From an uncultured Granulosicoccaceae bacterium (GTDB lineage Bacteria; Pseudomonadota; Gammaproteobacteria; Granulosicoccales; Granulosicoccaceae): a stretch of 64,000 nt of DNA. How positions within the stretch are numbered: position 1 is the first letter of the stretch; every line of letters begins with the position of its first letter. Both the position numbers and the translations under genes were made by a program. Of this stretch, positions 19,701-34,700 are shown in pieces. The notes below the pieces were generated by a model that saw only the letters and a list, made by a program, of their open reading frames with translations, was not told where the DNA came from and made no database searches. The stretch lies in the NCBI GenBank assembly GCA_937923745.1, contig CALDUO010000070.1:62001-126000 (forward strand), given 5' to 3'.

Positions 19701-22700
19701 TAGCAGGCTCAAGCGTCACGAACGGATGGGTGATCGCAGTAATGCTATCGGTTGACGACAAGCCAGTGTCGCTGGCTGATGACAAGACTAATGGCACCAA
19801 CGGTGTTGTTGGCGGCAGCGTATCGATGACCAAATAGGTCGCATCAGCTGCCTCGCTGACATTGCCGGCAGCATCTATAATGCTGGCAGTAACCGTTGGT
19901 GTGCCGTCGGTTAAATTAGCCGACGCAGGCAACGTTAATACCCACTGATTGTCTTCTATGACTACCGAGCCGTCAGAGACACTGTAGTCAACACCATTGA
20001 CGGTGATAACCAATTCGTCTCCAGGACTCAATACGGCTGTACCAGTCAGCGTGGGTGTTAATGAATTGGTGATTAGTGTTGTAATCACCGGCACTGATGG
20101 TGCGGTGGTATCGATGACCAATTCATCAACCGAAGCATCGTTAGTTGAATTACCGGCAGTGTCGGTCACCTTCACCTGCACATCATAGATACCGTTATCC
20201 AGCGCTACTGTTGCCGGAACAACCAACGACCACTGCCCGTCCGGCAGCACCGTTATAACCTCATCGGAAAAGGCAACCCCATTGACGATCACCTGTAACG
20301 ACTCGCCGGTGGCCAACACAGCATGACCGGTTACCGTAGGTTCTGTCAGATTGGTCAGCAGTACATTAACCACCGGTGTGGCAGGTGGTGTCGTGTCGAG
20401 CAATGCACTGACCGGCGCGGCAGTGGCGACATTACCAGCCACGTCTGTCGCTGTTGCCAGTATCTGCAACGGTGCATCACTGAATGAAGAGACGTCAATC
20501 GGGCTCACCGCGAAAGACCAGACACCGGTCGCATCAGCCACGGTGGTCGCTGTAATGTCCGGATCAGTCAGATTCGACACGGTGACTTCAACACGGGCCA
20601 ATGGTTCCGAGGTACCTGTGACCACAACCGCCAAACGCTCGGCACGATTGACAAACCCGTCTGTCGCAATCGGTGTGTCGATAAACGGCACGTCGGTGAC
20701 TGTATCGAGATTAATCGTCAGTATCGGTGCTACGGCACTGGTATTACCGACGTTATCAGTCAGCGTGTAGGTCACGCTGTTCTGACCTTCTGTCAACACC
20801 GGCAACATCACTGTCATTGAACCCGCATCACTGACAACACCGGTATCAACCACAGCATCATTCACCCACACGGTCCATATCAGGCCCGGGTCAAACCCAC
20901 CATCAGTAATCTCGACAGTCGGTGCCATAGTGGCAGTCATGCCATCACCGGGCACGCCCGTGTCATCGGCCGCAATGACTGACAGTGGCAACAAGGGTGT
21001 CGCCGGTGCCGTGGTATCTATAATAAGACCTGCGGCCTCAATGGTTACCGTAGTATTACCGGCCTGATCCGAGACCGTTGCGATAATCGGATAAACACCT
21101 TCGGTTAAAGCCGCGTCGGCAGGTATGTCGAGTGTCCATTGGCCGTCTGCGTCTATCGTCAGCGCATCCCCGGTGTACGTGGTATCACCGATTGAGACGG
21201 ATAAGCTCTCGCCCGACTGCAGTGTCACGGCACCGGTCACCGCCGGTGTCACATCGGCAGTCGCCAGCACGGCGATAACGGCCTGCTCGGGTGCTTGAGT
21301 ATCCAGCGTTAATTCGCCGGATGTGGTATCGCTGGATTGATTGCCCGCAGCATCGGTCACGGTGACGACAACATCGTAACTGCCATCAGACACCAACGTA
21401 TCACCGGGCAGCATGAATGCCCAGTGGTTGTCTGCATCAAAAAGCCACGAGTCATTCGGGTTTGACGGCGCTGTGTCAAACGTCACGCCATTCACAGTCA
21501 CCGACAAACGACCATCACTGTCGACGATCGCTGTGCCACTCAGTGTCGGTGTTGCCGAGGCTGTGTACAGCGGCGTCATCGTCGGTATGGCGGGTGCAGT
21601 GACGTCGAGCAAGACGGTTGTGGTATCAAGCGTTGCGGTGTTACCGGCTATGTCCTGCGCCGTTGTGACAATGTGAATGTCACCTTCAATCAGCGCATCA
21701 CTGAGCAGCACCAACCCATCGTCACCACTGCCGTCGGTCAGACCCATGGTCAGGTCGGAGGCGGTCAGAGACCACGCACCGGTGTCATCGGCGTCAGTCA
21801 GTGCGGTCAGCGTGGCGCCGTTGTCGTCGGTCAGTGTGACCGTTATATGACTGTTGGCTTCACTGGTGCCGCTCAGGGTTAACAGTGATTGTTCGTTGGC
21901 ATTCACACGATCGTCCAGACTCACCGGAACGGCCAGCGCCAGCGCAGTTAATGCAGTATCCACAGTAACCGGCAATATCGGCGAGGCATCACTGATGTTG
22001 CCTGCGGCATCAACGACACGATAGGTTAATGCATAGTCACCGGCCACGGACACCGCCACATCGATCGCGAGTCCACCGTCAGCATCGGTTGTGCCTGAAG
22101 CTGCCTCACTGCCGTCCACAAACACAAGGTAGTCTGTATTGGATTCGGTACTGCCAGCCGGGGCGCTTAGTGTGAGCGTCGTCAGGCGCGTGACGTCATC
22201 AGTGTTGCTGTCACCGGTGTCATCATTTGCGACAAGATCCAGTCTGTTCAGTGGCGCAGGCAATGGTTGTGTATCAATCACAATCCCATCGGTTGCAGTG
22301 ACCACGGTGTCATTGCCGGCAGCATCTGTCACAGTGGCAGTCACGGTGTAGGCACCATCCGCCAAATCGACATCTGTCAACGTGAGGGTCCATGTGCCAT
22401 CTGCGTGATCGACAAGGACACCATCCCCTGCGGTATAGGTCTCGCCATTCACAGTGACGGTCAGGACATCGCCCGGACTTGTGGTGGCCGTACCGGTTAC
22501 CACCGGGTTTGCCGACGCGCTGAGCACTGCAGTGACTGCCGGTGCCTCAGGTGGCAGTGTGTCGACGTTCAGTTCATTTGTCGACGTGTCAACAGACTGA
22601 TTACCGGCAGCATCTGTCACTGTGGCAACAACATCAAAGATGCCATCGCTCAATGCCTGATCAACCGGTACGGTAGCCGTCCAGCTCTGTCCGTCGATTA

Positions 22701-25700
22701 TCACGGTATCAGTGACATCAACGTCGTTGACGCTGACGGTCAGTGACTCACTGTCACCCAGTTGCACCACGCCTGTGATGACGGGTGACGCTGTGTTGCT
22801 CAATTGAACATCGACGGTGGGAATATCCGGTGCGGTTGTATCGAGCGCGATCGTGTGTCCTGTGACACCAGAGATATTACCGGCAATGTCGGTCGCTTCG
22901 GCAACGACCGTGATGTCACCATCCATGAATCCGCTAACGTTGACAGCAGAGTCAATCAGTGTCCATAGACCATCATCGTCTGTCAGCACCGTTCGACTCA
23001 ACGCAACACTGTTATCGTCGGTCAGCGTGATTGTCACGCTGCTGTTCGGATCGGCAGTACCTGCGATCACAACCGCAGTGCTCTCTGAGGCATTGATCCG
23101 GTTATCAACCATGACCGGCGTGTCGATGACAGGCTGTGTAATGCTCGTATCGATTGTCAACAACAACGGCGATGACAACGCCGATTCATTACCGGCTTCG
23201 TCGGTCACACTGACCTGAATGGAATAAGCACCGTCGGTCAATACCGCAGGCACCACGATCGCACTGCCATCGGCATCGACAAGCGCTGTCGTTTGCGCAG
23301 CACCGTCGACATACAACGTCACCGTATCACCGGCAACGAGACTGTCATCGGTCACCAGAATATCCGGCGATTGCGCCTGCGTGATGTTGTCGTTTTGATC
23401 ACTACCGGTATCGGACGCGTCCGACAGGATAGGTGTCACACCTGCAATAGCCGGTGCTTGCGTATCTATCGTGATAGCATCGTTGACCGTTGTGACTGTC
23501 TGATTCCCTGCGAGATCAGTGACTGTTACCGACACACCATAACTGCCGTCGTTTAACGCATCAGACAGATTAAGCTGCCACACACCATCAGTATCCACCA
23601 CAAGGTTCGGACTGTCACCATCATGGGTCACACCATTGATGGTTACGCTAATCATATGATCGGGCGCGGCATCGTAACTGCCGGTGATCACGGGTGTTGC
23701 CGAGTTATACAACGCAGACACCAGGGTTGAGTCACCGGGCGCCACGGTATCGAGCACTAACATCCCGGTGACCGGCATTGACGGGTTTCCGGCTGTATCC
23801 ACTGCGTCAACAGTCAGGCTAATGTCACCATCGGTCAGCGATACAAGTGATACCTCTGACCCCAACAACGACCACTGTCCGTCGGCATTTGTGAGTACAG
23901 AGACAGACACATCTGCCGAGATACCATCGCCAACACGAACGGTCACTGTGCTGCTCGCTTCAGCGGTGCCGCTCAGCAAAACCGCTGCGACCTCACTTTG
24001 ATTCACTCTGTTGTCGTCAGCGACCGGCAAATCTATGGTTGGGTTATCAATGACGGTATCAATGGTTAATGCCAGCGCAGGTGACGCTTCGCTGATATTG
24101 CCCAACGCATCGGTTAATGTATAGGTGACCAGATAATCGTTATCTGCCAGCGTGTCAGTGACAAGCGCAAACGTACCGTCCGCGGCGACGGCACCTGTGC
24201 CGATCAACTGACCGTTCGCGTATAAGGTGACGGTCGCACCAACCTCACCCGGCCCCTGAATCACCGGGGAGTTGTTCGCGGTCTTTGCATCGGTGTTTGA
24301 TGAGCCGGTATCGCTTGCCGAAACGAGTGTTGGCGCAGCCGCTGGTGTTGTCGGTGCTGTTGTATCCACCGTCACACCCACTGCGAGGGTATCGGACGTG
24401 CTGTTGCCGGCTTCGTCGGTGACCGTCGCTACAATCGCGTAACTGCCATCGTCCAGCGCGTCTTCGGGCGGTAACGTCAGTATCCACAGACCATCACCAT
24501 CAACGCTCAGGTGATCATCCGCTGTTGTGTAGTAGGTCACTTCATTAATCGTGACACTCAAAATCTCACCGGGCTGTAACGACACAGTACCGGTGATGAC
24601 CGCAGCGGCACTCGGTGAACTGGATGCAACAATCACCGGTGTCTCCGGTGCTGACGTATCTATCGTGAGTTCATCCGTGGTGGCATCAACACTCACGTTA
24701 CCGGCAGCATCGGTCACTGTCGTCACGATGTCATACGTACCCTCGTCGAGCGCGTCATCAGTGGCAATAGTTAAGGTCCACGCACCAGTTTCGTCAACTA
24801 CCAGCTGTGGCATGCTGGCGGTATAGGTCACGCCATTGAGTTGCACGATAAAATCGGTGGCGTTCGTCAGATTAACCGGATCATTGACCTGATTCACAAT
24901 CCGGCCACTGATGACCGGCAGATCAGTCGCTGCTATTTGTGCGTTAACCACCGGTGTCATTGGCGCAACCGTATCTTTGACAATAACCTGTGCGGTTGCG
25001 GCAGACTGATTACCGGCACGGTCGATAGCACTTAGCGTGACCGTGATTTCACCGTCCGGTAAGGTATCAACAGCGATTGAATCACCACCGGTATTCCACT
25101 GACCATCCGTGTCAGTCGTATACGTCTGACTGACCGATGTATCATCGTCACCTGTCAATACAACCGTAACGACCGATGCTGCTTCGGCACTGCCGGTAAT
25201 GACCAACGCACCCTGCTCGGTTTGGTTCACCGCATTATCACCGGCGATTGGCGTATTGAGCACAACGGTGTTGATCAGCGTGTCTATCGTGACTGGCGTG
25301 ACTGGCGATAAATCACTTTGATTGCCGGCCGCATCACGGTAGGCATAACTGAGCGCGGCATCGCCTTCGGGTAATGGCGACACCATGACAGACGATGCGC
25401 CATCGAGTGTCACAGTACCTGAGCCAATCGCGATACCGTCCTGGTAATACGTGATGGTATCGAATGGCACACCGGCGCCGGGGGGCAGTGTCAGCACCGG
25501 TGTGGTATTGGCAGTGATTGCATCTGTATTCGATACGCCACTGTCACTTAACGGCGACAGCAACGCTGCAAGCGTGGGGTTCAGTGGTGCGACGGTGTCA
25601 ACCGTGACGGCACCCGGCACACTGGCTTGCGCAACGTTGCCCGCGTTGTCGGCCACACTGGCGAGCACCGTATAAAGCCCATCGTTTAATGCTGCATCAC

Positions 25701-28700
25701 CAACTAAGGTCAGTGTCCACACACCATCTGCATCGATGTCCAATGCATCATCGGCCGCTGTGTAGGTGGTACCGTTGACGGTGACCGCGAACGTCTCATT
25801 CGCGCCCAGCGTCACCACACCGGTAATCAAAACGTTGCCTGTGTTATAAATAGCCGTGTTAACAACGGGTGTTGCCGGCAGGCCAAGGTCAATGGTCAAT
25901 TCATCGGTCGATGAGTCCATTGTGCTGTTACCAGCAGCATCGGTCAGTGTTGCCACAACCTCGTAGACACCCTCCTTCAGCGCATCAGTGGCAGGCAAGA
26001 CAAGCGCCCAACTACCGTCTGACTGCACGGTCAACGCGTCATCATTTTCGGTGTAGCTGACACCGTTCAATGATAGCGACAGCATCTCGTCACCGCTTGT
26101 CATGACGACACCGGTGATCGTTGGTGTTGTAGAGTTGACCGCCTTGACGTTGATGACCGGTGCTATCGGGGCATCGCGATCGTATTGGATGACATGCATC
26201 AACGATGACGCAACGTTACCGGCCAGATCAGTCGCGGTTGCCAGCACCGACAGTGCTCCTTGCTGCAGTGTTGATATCGTCAGCGGCGCCAGTGCCGTGG
26301 TCCAAGCACCGGCACCATCGGTTGTCACCACAGTCGTGACATCAGCACCGCCATCGTCACTGACCTGCAGTGTCACCGTGCTACCCGGTTCGGCAGTACC
26401 ACTGATCACCACAGCACCGCCTTCAACAGCATTGACACGATCGTCTGTCGATACCGGCGTGTCGAGCACCGGTGTCTCGGACACGGTATCAACCACAAAA
26501 GAGGTCACCGGTGATGTCGCGCTGATATTACCGGCAGCATCTATGAGCTGATAAGCAAGCGTATGGGCACCGGTTGTCACATCAGCCAGACTGGCAGTGA
26601 TTTCACCGTTTTCATTCACTGTCGTATCGAGCACAGCAACGCCGTCTACCAGAATGCGAACGGTATTTCCGGGCACCGCGGCAGACGTTAACAGCACAAA
26701 TTCAAGGTCGGTGTTGAGCGTGATGCCATCACTGTCAGACACACCACTGTCACTGACTGCACTTAACGGCAACAGCATGATTGGCATTGCGGGCGCTTGC
26801 GTGTCGATAGTCAGGCCTTCAGTGACATCAAGCACCGCGCTGTTACCGGCGGTATCGGTCACACTGATACTGACATCGTATGCGCCATCTGTGATTGCAT
26901 CGTCTGCCGGTATTGTCAGTGACCAGTTACCGTCTTCATCAATGGACAGCGCTGCATCATTTTGTGTATAGGTCACGCCATTCACAGTTACCGAGAGTGT
27001 CAGTAATTCGTTATTCGGCAAGGTGCCACTGAGCACCGGCACCGTGGTATTACTCAACACCGCGTTCAGTGTTGGCAGTGCCGGTGCTGTTGTATCGATG
27101 ATCAACTCGTCAGTACCGGTATCCACCGATCGATTACCGGCGGCATCCTCTACCGACACCTCAATAGAATACGAACCATCATCCAGCGCATCGCCGGCTG
27201 GTATCGACAGCGTCCATACGCCTTCGGCAGTTGTCACCAGTGCTGCGTCATCGGTGCTGTACACAACACCATCAACCGAGACGGTTAACGTATGGTCCGC
27301 CGCAGGAGCAAACGAACCGGACACTTGTGGTGTTGCCGTATTTGACAGTGATGTCACCACCGTGGGTATCGCCGGAGGCTGTGTATCGAGGTTAAACAGA
27401 ACGAGTGCGCTGTCAGCCGTGTTACCGGCCAGATCAACCACACTGACCTGCACGGTGAGCTCACCATCGGTTAACACAGATAGTTCAAAACCGGCATCTG
27501 CGGTGCTCCAGTGACCATCAGCGTCGGCGTTGAGCATCGTTGACCCGGTGGTACCGGCGGTATCCGTCACGTTCAAGGTGACGGTCGACAGTGCTTCGGA
27601 CTGTCCGGTCAATACCAGTGTTGCCAGCTCCTCTGCGTTCACTGCATTATCAGCACTGATCGGTGTATCGATCAGTGGTGTATCGGTGTCAGTATCGAGG
27701 GTGACAATCAGTGCGGGCGAACTGTCGCTTCGATTACCCACCGGATCGGTCAGCGTGTAGGTGACAGTGTTGCTCCCTTCGGTCAACCCGTTGGCCGACA
27801 CCAGGAAACTGCCGTCTGCTGCAACCGCGCTATTACCGACCTCTACACCATCCGCAAACAGTGTGACGGTATCACCGGCAGTCGCTGTGGCGGCAGGCAC
27901 ACGAAACTCAATCGCAGTGGTTCGAGTGAGATTGTCGGTGCTCGACATACCACTATCAGACGTCGCAACCAGATCAGGCGCAACAGACGGTGTGACCGGC
28001 GGATCAAGATCAATCGTCAGTGCGTCGTTCACCGTGGTCACAGTGGTATTGCCTGCGTTATCAGTCACGCTCGCGGTGACCGGGTAAACACCGGATGCCA
28101 ATGCAGCATCTGTCGGTAACAACAAAGACCAAACACCCTCCGGCGTGACTGTTAATGCGTTATCTGCGGGTGTGTACATAACGCCATCGACGGTCACGAT
28201 CAGGGTGTCGACTAACGCAGGATCTACTTGCCCGGTGATAACCGGGGTCGGTGAGTTATCTGCCAGCGATGTGATTACCGCTGCATCAGGCGCAGTGATA
28301 TCGACGACAATGTCAGCAGCTGTATTGTCAGTTGTGGCATTACCGGCCAGATCGGTGACGGTAACGATGACATCGTTTGGCCCTTCGGCAAGCACGACAT
28401 CAGCGGGCAGCACCAATATCCACTGACCTTCAGCTGTGATCGTCAGGTTTTCATCGTCTGTGCTGTATACCGTCCCATTCACCGATACCGTCAGCTGCTC
28501 GCCGGCACCAAGCACTGCGGTACCAGTGATATCCGGTGACTGTGTGTTGACCAACTGCACATTCACCGTGGGTTGTTGAGGTGGCACCGTGTCAATCGTC
28601 AGATCAACAGCCGCCGCATCGGTCGCAGTATTTCCGGCAGCATCAGTTAACGTGGCCTGTACATCGTAGTCACCATCTGCCAACGCAGCAGCAGACGGAA

Positions 28701-31700
28701 TAACCAACGTCCACTGCCCGTCCCCGGTCAGGTCAAGTGCCGGGTTATCGCTGGTGTAGGTCTCACCATTAACCACCACGGTCAGTGATTCGCCGGCAGC
28801 GGCTACAATAACGCCGGTTATCGTCGGCAGAGTGGTGTTCGTCACCAGTGGTGTGACGGTCGGTATGACTGGTGCCAGTGTATCGATGACCAACTCATCA
28901 TCAGTGCTATCGACTGCATCGTTACCCGCCGCATCACGCAGGGTCGCAGTGACCGAATACACGCCGTCAGTTAAGGTGTTGGATTCAGGGATCTGCAGTG
29001 TCCACTGACCGTTAGCAACACTGAGTTGACCACTGTTGTCCTGGTCGGTGTCGTGGTCAGTGTCGTAGGTGATGTTGTTAACCGACACAGTAAAACGGTC
29101 ACCCGGCGAGAGCACCACGGAGCCTGTAATTACAGGTTCTGTCATTGCCGTGACCTGCGGCTCGACCACAGGCGGTGAAGGCGCCTCATCATCAAGCAAT
29201 GCCGTCGTCTGTGAGGTTGCCGACAGGTTACCGGCCAGATCAGTGACTGTCGCGCTGATGGTCAATACACCACTGTTAAGACTGCTGGCATCTAACGCAA
29301 CCGTTGTCCACAGTCCATCATCGTCGATACTGGCTGTGGCCGTTAACGGACTGTCATTGTTATCAGGGTTCCCATCATCGATCAACACGGTAACCGTGCC
29401 GCCCGGTTCGCCAGCACCTGTCAACACAACCGATGTCTGCTCGGCAGCATTAATTCGATCATCCGTCATCACCGGGTTATCGATAACCGGGGCGTCAACG
29501 GCTGTATCGAGCGTCACGGTAAACGCCGGTGACAACTCACTGGTGTTACCCACCGCGTCTGTCAGGGTATAACGAAGTGTATTGTCACCAACAGCCAACC
29601 CCGTGAGCACTAACTGGAGTGCACCGGCGTTATCGATAACGCCATCACCGATCAGTGCGCCATTGTTAAGGATCGATACCGTGTAACCCGGCATTGCTGT
29701 GTTATCAGGCAGCACAACCGTGACCGTATCCAGACGCGTCACGTCATCATTATCACTGTCACCGGTATCACTGGATGCAACAAGATCCAACAGCACATCA
29801 GGCGATGCCGGTGGTGTCAAATCGACAGTGACACCATGGCTCACACTGGTGGTCGTGACATTACCGGCCTGATCAATGACCGACACATCAACCGTGTAAC
29901 TCGCCTCCGCCAATGCATCAGAGATTGGCACCGCCAACGTCCAGTTGCCTTCAGCATCAATACTGATATCACCGTCAGCTGACGAATACAGGTTACCGTC
30001 AACTAAGACAGTCAGAGTGTCACCGGGTGCTAACGATACCGTGCCGATCAGTGTGGGCGTCGATTCATTCACAGCCACCGGTGTCAGCGTGGCAACCGTT
30101 GGCGGCTCGGTGTCGACAATCAATTCTGCGGTTGTCGTGTCAAGCGTGCGATTGCCAGCATTATCGGTCAGGGTAGCCAGCACATCGTAGCTACCATCTG
30201 TCAGTGTCACCGTCGCCGGTAATGTCAGTGTCCAGCTACTGACAGATACCGTCAGCGCAGCATCACTTTGCGTGTAGGTCACGCCGTCGACTGCCACTGT
30301 CAGGGTGTCCAGCGCTGCAGCATTCACCGTACCGGTAATGACCGGTGCCACAAGATTGGTGTGCTGCGCGGTGACAACCGGTACTGATGGCGGTACTGTG
30401 TCGAGCGTTATCGGTGTTGCGTTGGCCTGCCCGGTATTGCCGGCACGGTCGGTTGCAACCAACGCAACGGTTAATTCACCGTTAACCAGTGCACTGACAT
30501 CGACGGTATTGGCAGCGTCTTCGGTCAACGCCCAGGCGCCGGTCTCATCGGCTTGTGTTGTCGCCGAGACAGCGTTGGTGTTGCTGTCAGTGATAGTCAA
30601 TGTAACCGATGCCAGCGGTTCAGCGGTTCCGGCTAACGCCAGTGCAGTGCTTTCGACTGCATTGACCGTATTGTCCATTGCGACGGGCAGCGTTAACGTT
30701 GGTGCATTGATCGTTGTGTCCACTGTCACGTTAAGCGCCGGTGATACCGCACTGTTATTACCTGCAGCATCGGTTAACGTGTACACCAACTGATAGTCAC
30801 CGTCGGCAAGATCGCTGAGCACCCCTGAAAAGCCGCCGTCAGCATCAACTATCGTGGTGACAGTACTACCGGTGCCGCTACTGATCGTCACGGTCTGACC
30901 AGGCTCCGCCGAAGATGCAACCACCGTAACCGTCAACGGTATGCTGGCGGTGATGTTGTCGGTGGTCGACACACCGGAATCATTCACGAGATCGAGCGCA
31001 ATCGTTGGCGTGACCGGCGGTGTCTGGTCAATCACAATACCCGCAGCCACATCGGTGTCAGTGTTGTTTCCGGCGGTATCCGAGACACTGGCGGTCACCG
31101 AGTAGGACCCCTCGGTCAGATCGGTGTCAGCCGGCAGTATCAGTGTCCACAGCCCATCGTTATCCAACGACAGAAAACCATCGCCGACCGTGTAGCTGAC
31201 ATCATTCACTGTGACCGTCAAGCTCTCGTCTGAGGCGACAGTTGCGGTGCCGGTTAAGGTTAACGGCAACGCATTAACCAACACAGGATTCACTGTTGCA
31301 ATGCCGGGTGCTTGCGTGTCGATGGTCAGCTCATCAGCAGAGAGATCAATACTGACATTACCTGCGCTGTCGGTCACTACAGCCACCACCTGATACACAG
31401 CATCTGTCAGTGCATGGTCAAACGGTATCGCCAGCGTCCAGACACCTGCTGTATCAACGGTTATAGCGTCAGTATCTGACGTATAGGTTGCACCGTTGAT
31501 AACGACGGCGAGCACATCACCCGGATCAAGCACGGCCTTACCGGTGATCACAGGTAACGTGTTATTGGTGATCAGCGCATCAACCACTGCCGTGGCCGGA
31601 GGCGTTGTATCGAGCACAATGGGTTGCGGCAGTGTCATACTGACATTACCGGCTACATCCGTCATCGTCACCGTCACACCCACTGCCCCTTGCAACAGCG

Positions 31701-34700
31701 CGGTCAAGTCTGCAGGTTGACTGACAAGATCCCAATGACCGTCGGTGTCAGCGCCAACCGTTGTCGTGACGGTACCACCGGCTTCATCAGTGAAAGTAAT
31801 AGTCAGTTGTGCCAGCGGCTCGGCTGAACCTGCAACGATGACACTGGTCACTTCATTGCTGTTAATCTGATTATCAAGCGCAATCGGTAACGTTAATACC
31901 GCTGGCGCTATCTCGGCATCCACCTGAACCAGTAACGCCGGTGATGTGCCACTGGTATTGCCGGAGGTATCGGTCAGCGTGTAGGTCACGGCGACGGTCG
32001 AGTCATTGGCAAACTCGATATCAGTGGTCAACCCACCGGCTGCCGTGACGGTGACCGTATCCACTGGCACACCATCGACATAAATATCAGCCACCAGGCC
32101 CGGTTCCAGTGACCCATCGGATACAGTGAGCTCGAGCAGGGACAATTGCGTAATGTTGTCGGTCGAAGAGACACCGGTGTCGTCATCGGCGACCAGATCC
32201 AGCGCAACCGTCGGTGCATCCGGTGCACTCAGATCAATCACAACACCTGTATTGCTGGTCGTGGTGGTGGCATTGCCAGCCACATCGGTAATCACAGCAG
32301 TGACCGAATACGTACCCTCATTCAGCTCAGCAGTTACCGGCACGGTCAGTGTCCATTGATTGTCCGCTGCAATCACCGGGTTACCGTCTGCGCTACTGTA
32401 AGTGACACCGTTAACAGTGACCGACAATATCTCATTGTCACCCAATACAGCCGTACCGGTAATGACCGGTGTTGTGCTATTGGTTGTCACCGCTGCGATG
32501 GCCGGAGACGCTGGGGCCACGGTATCGATGATCAGCTCATCAACTGTGTTATCGAGTGTGGTATTACCCGCGACATCGGTTGTTAACACAACCACGTCGT
32601 AGATACCATCGGCCAGTGTCTCGTCCGCTGGCACCACAAGCTGCCACTGATCATCAGCATCTATGGTCAGCGCCTCAGCAGAAAGGTCATACGTAATGGC
32701 GTTGATGGTCACCGTCAGGTCATCACCCTGTGCCAGGAGCGCTGTGCCCACGAGTACCGGAGTTGCAGTATTTGACACGAGCGGTAGCACTGTCGGTATC
32801 ACTGGTGCCACAGTATCGTGTACCAGGACGACGTCTGCGGCGCTACCACTGTTACCGGCCGCATCGGTTGCTTCCACAGAGACGGTCAAGTCACCGTCTG
32901 CGAGCAACGACAAGTCAGTAGCCAAGGCGGCAGTCGACCATTGACCGAGCGCTGATGCCTGCACCGTAACGACAACAGGCGCGTTCACATTGTCATCGAT
33001 AGTGATGCTGACAGTCGCATTCATTTCAGCGGTGCCGGTTATCACCACGGCATCGTCTTCGGCAGCATTCAACAACCCATCACCCGCCAGTGGCGTGTCG
33101 ATCACGGGATTGGTGATGACAGTGTCGAGAATCACGGTCAGCACGGGTGAGTCGTTACTGACGTTATTGGCTGTGTCGGTGATCGTGTAATAGAGCGTGT
33201 TGTCGCCGTCAGTCAACCCGGCGACATTCGTCTCGAACGCACCGTTTTGATCTACTGTGGCACTGGTGATGATGGCGCCATTGAGGTACACCGTGACGCT
33301 GTCACCAGGTGTCCAATCGGACATCGCAGCTGACACAGTGATTGAACTGTTCGCCGTCAGGTTATCGGTATCGGACACGCCCGAATCGCTGTCTGCAGAC
33401 AGGTTCAGTGCATCAACAGGATTCGCCGGTGCGACCGTGTCAACGGTTAGCGCATCTGTTACCGTATTAATACTGGTGTTACCGGCAGCATCAGTCACGG
33501 CTACGAGTACACCAAACACACCATCTGACAAGGTGTCACCCACCGGTATAGGCAACGACCAATTGCCGTCGGCAGCTACCGTGAGACCGCTGTTGTCAGT
33601 GGTATACGTGACATCATTGACCACAACGGCCAATGATTCGCCCTCACCCAGGGTGGCAGCACCGGTCAGTGTCGGTGTTGTACTGTTGGTAATCTGTGTG
33701 ACAACTGATGCCAATACCGGCGCTGTGGTATCTACCGTTAGTTCGTTGGCAGACGTATCGATGGTCTGATTTCCGGCAGCATCGGTCACGGTCGCTACCA
33801 CACTGTAGATGCCGTCGCTCAACGGCGCAGTTGGCGGAATCGTTAATGTCCAGTGACCCGCCAGATCAATCTCGAGGGCAGCATCTGACACGTCATAGTT
33901 GACGTCATTAACAAAGACACTCAAGGTTTCATCCGCTGCCGGTGTGAAAGAACCGGTAATGGCAGGCGTGGCCGTATCGCTGATCAGTGTGGCAACAGTC
34001 ACGCCTAACGGCGCTACGGTATCCACTATCAGTTCATTGCCGGTGGTATCGGTCGCGAGATTACCGGCGGCATCGGTCACGTTCGCCACGACATCGTAAC
34101 TACCGTCACTCAGTGCGTCTGCAAGCGGTATCGTTAATTGCCAGTCACCGTTGTCGGCAACGACAAGATCAGTACCGTCAGTGGTATAGACCGTCGTGCC
34201 CACAGTAACGGTTAGTGTTTCATCGGCATTCACTGACGTCGTGCCGGTTATTGTTGGCGTGGTTGTATTCGTAATCAACGCGGCGACGACCGGCGTCTCC
34301 GGTATCCCGGTATCGATGCGAAGTTCGTTTACTGTGCTGTCGCCAGTGCTGTTGCCAGCCGCGTCAGTCACAGTGACCACCAGGTCATATTCGCCGTCTG
34401 CGAGAGCCGCTGGCACTTGTAACAGCCAGTTGCCATCAGCACCGAGATTTAATGGTCCATCACCCGGCATATAGGTGTCGCCATTGAGCGTCACGGTCAA
34501 CGTGTCACCTTGCATCACCGTAGCGGTACCGACAATCCCCGGTTGATTGTTGTTAGTCACTATCGATGTGACCATGGGTGTCTCGGGCGCTACTGTGTCA
34601 TGGACTACAACGACAGACTCGCCAGTTGCCGCGTTACCGGCAGCATCAGTTGCACTGATCGCAATCGTCACAGTGCCCTCGGCGAACGCCGCTATGTTGA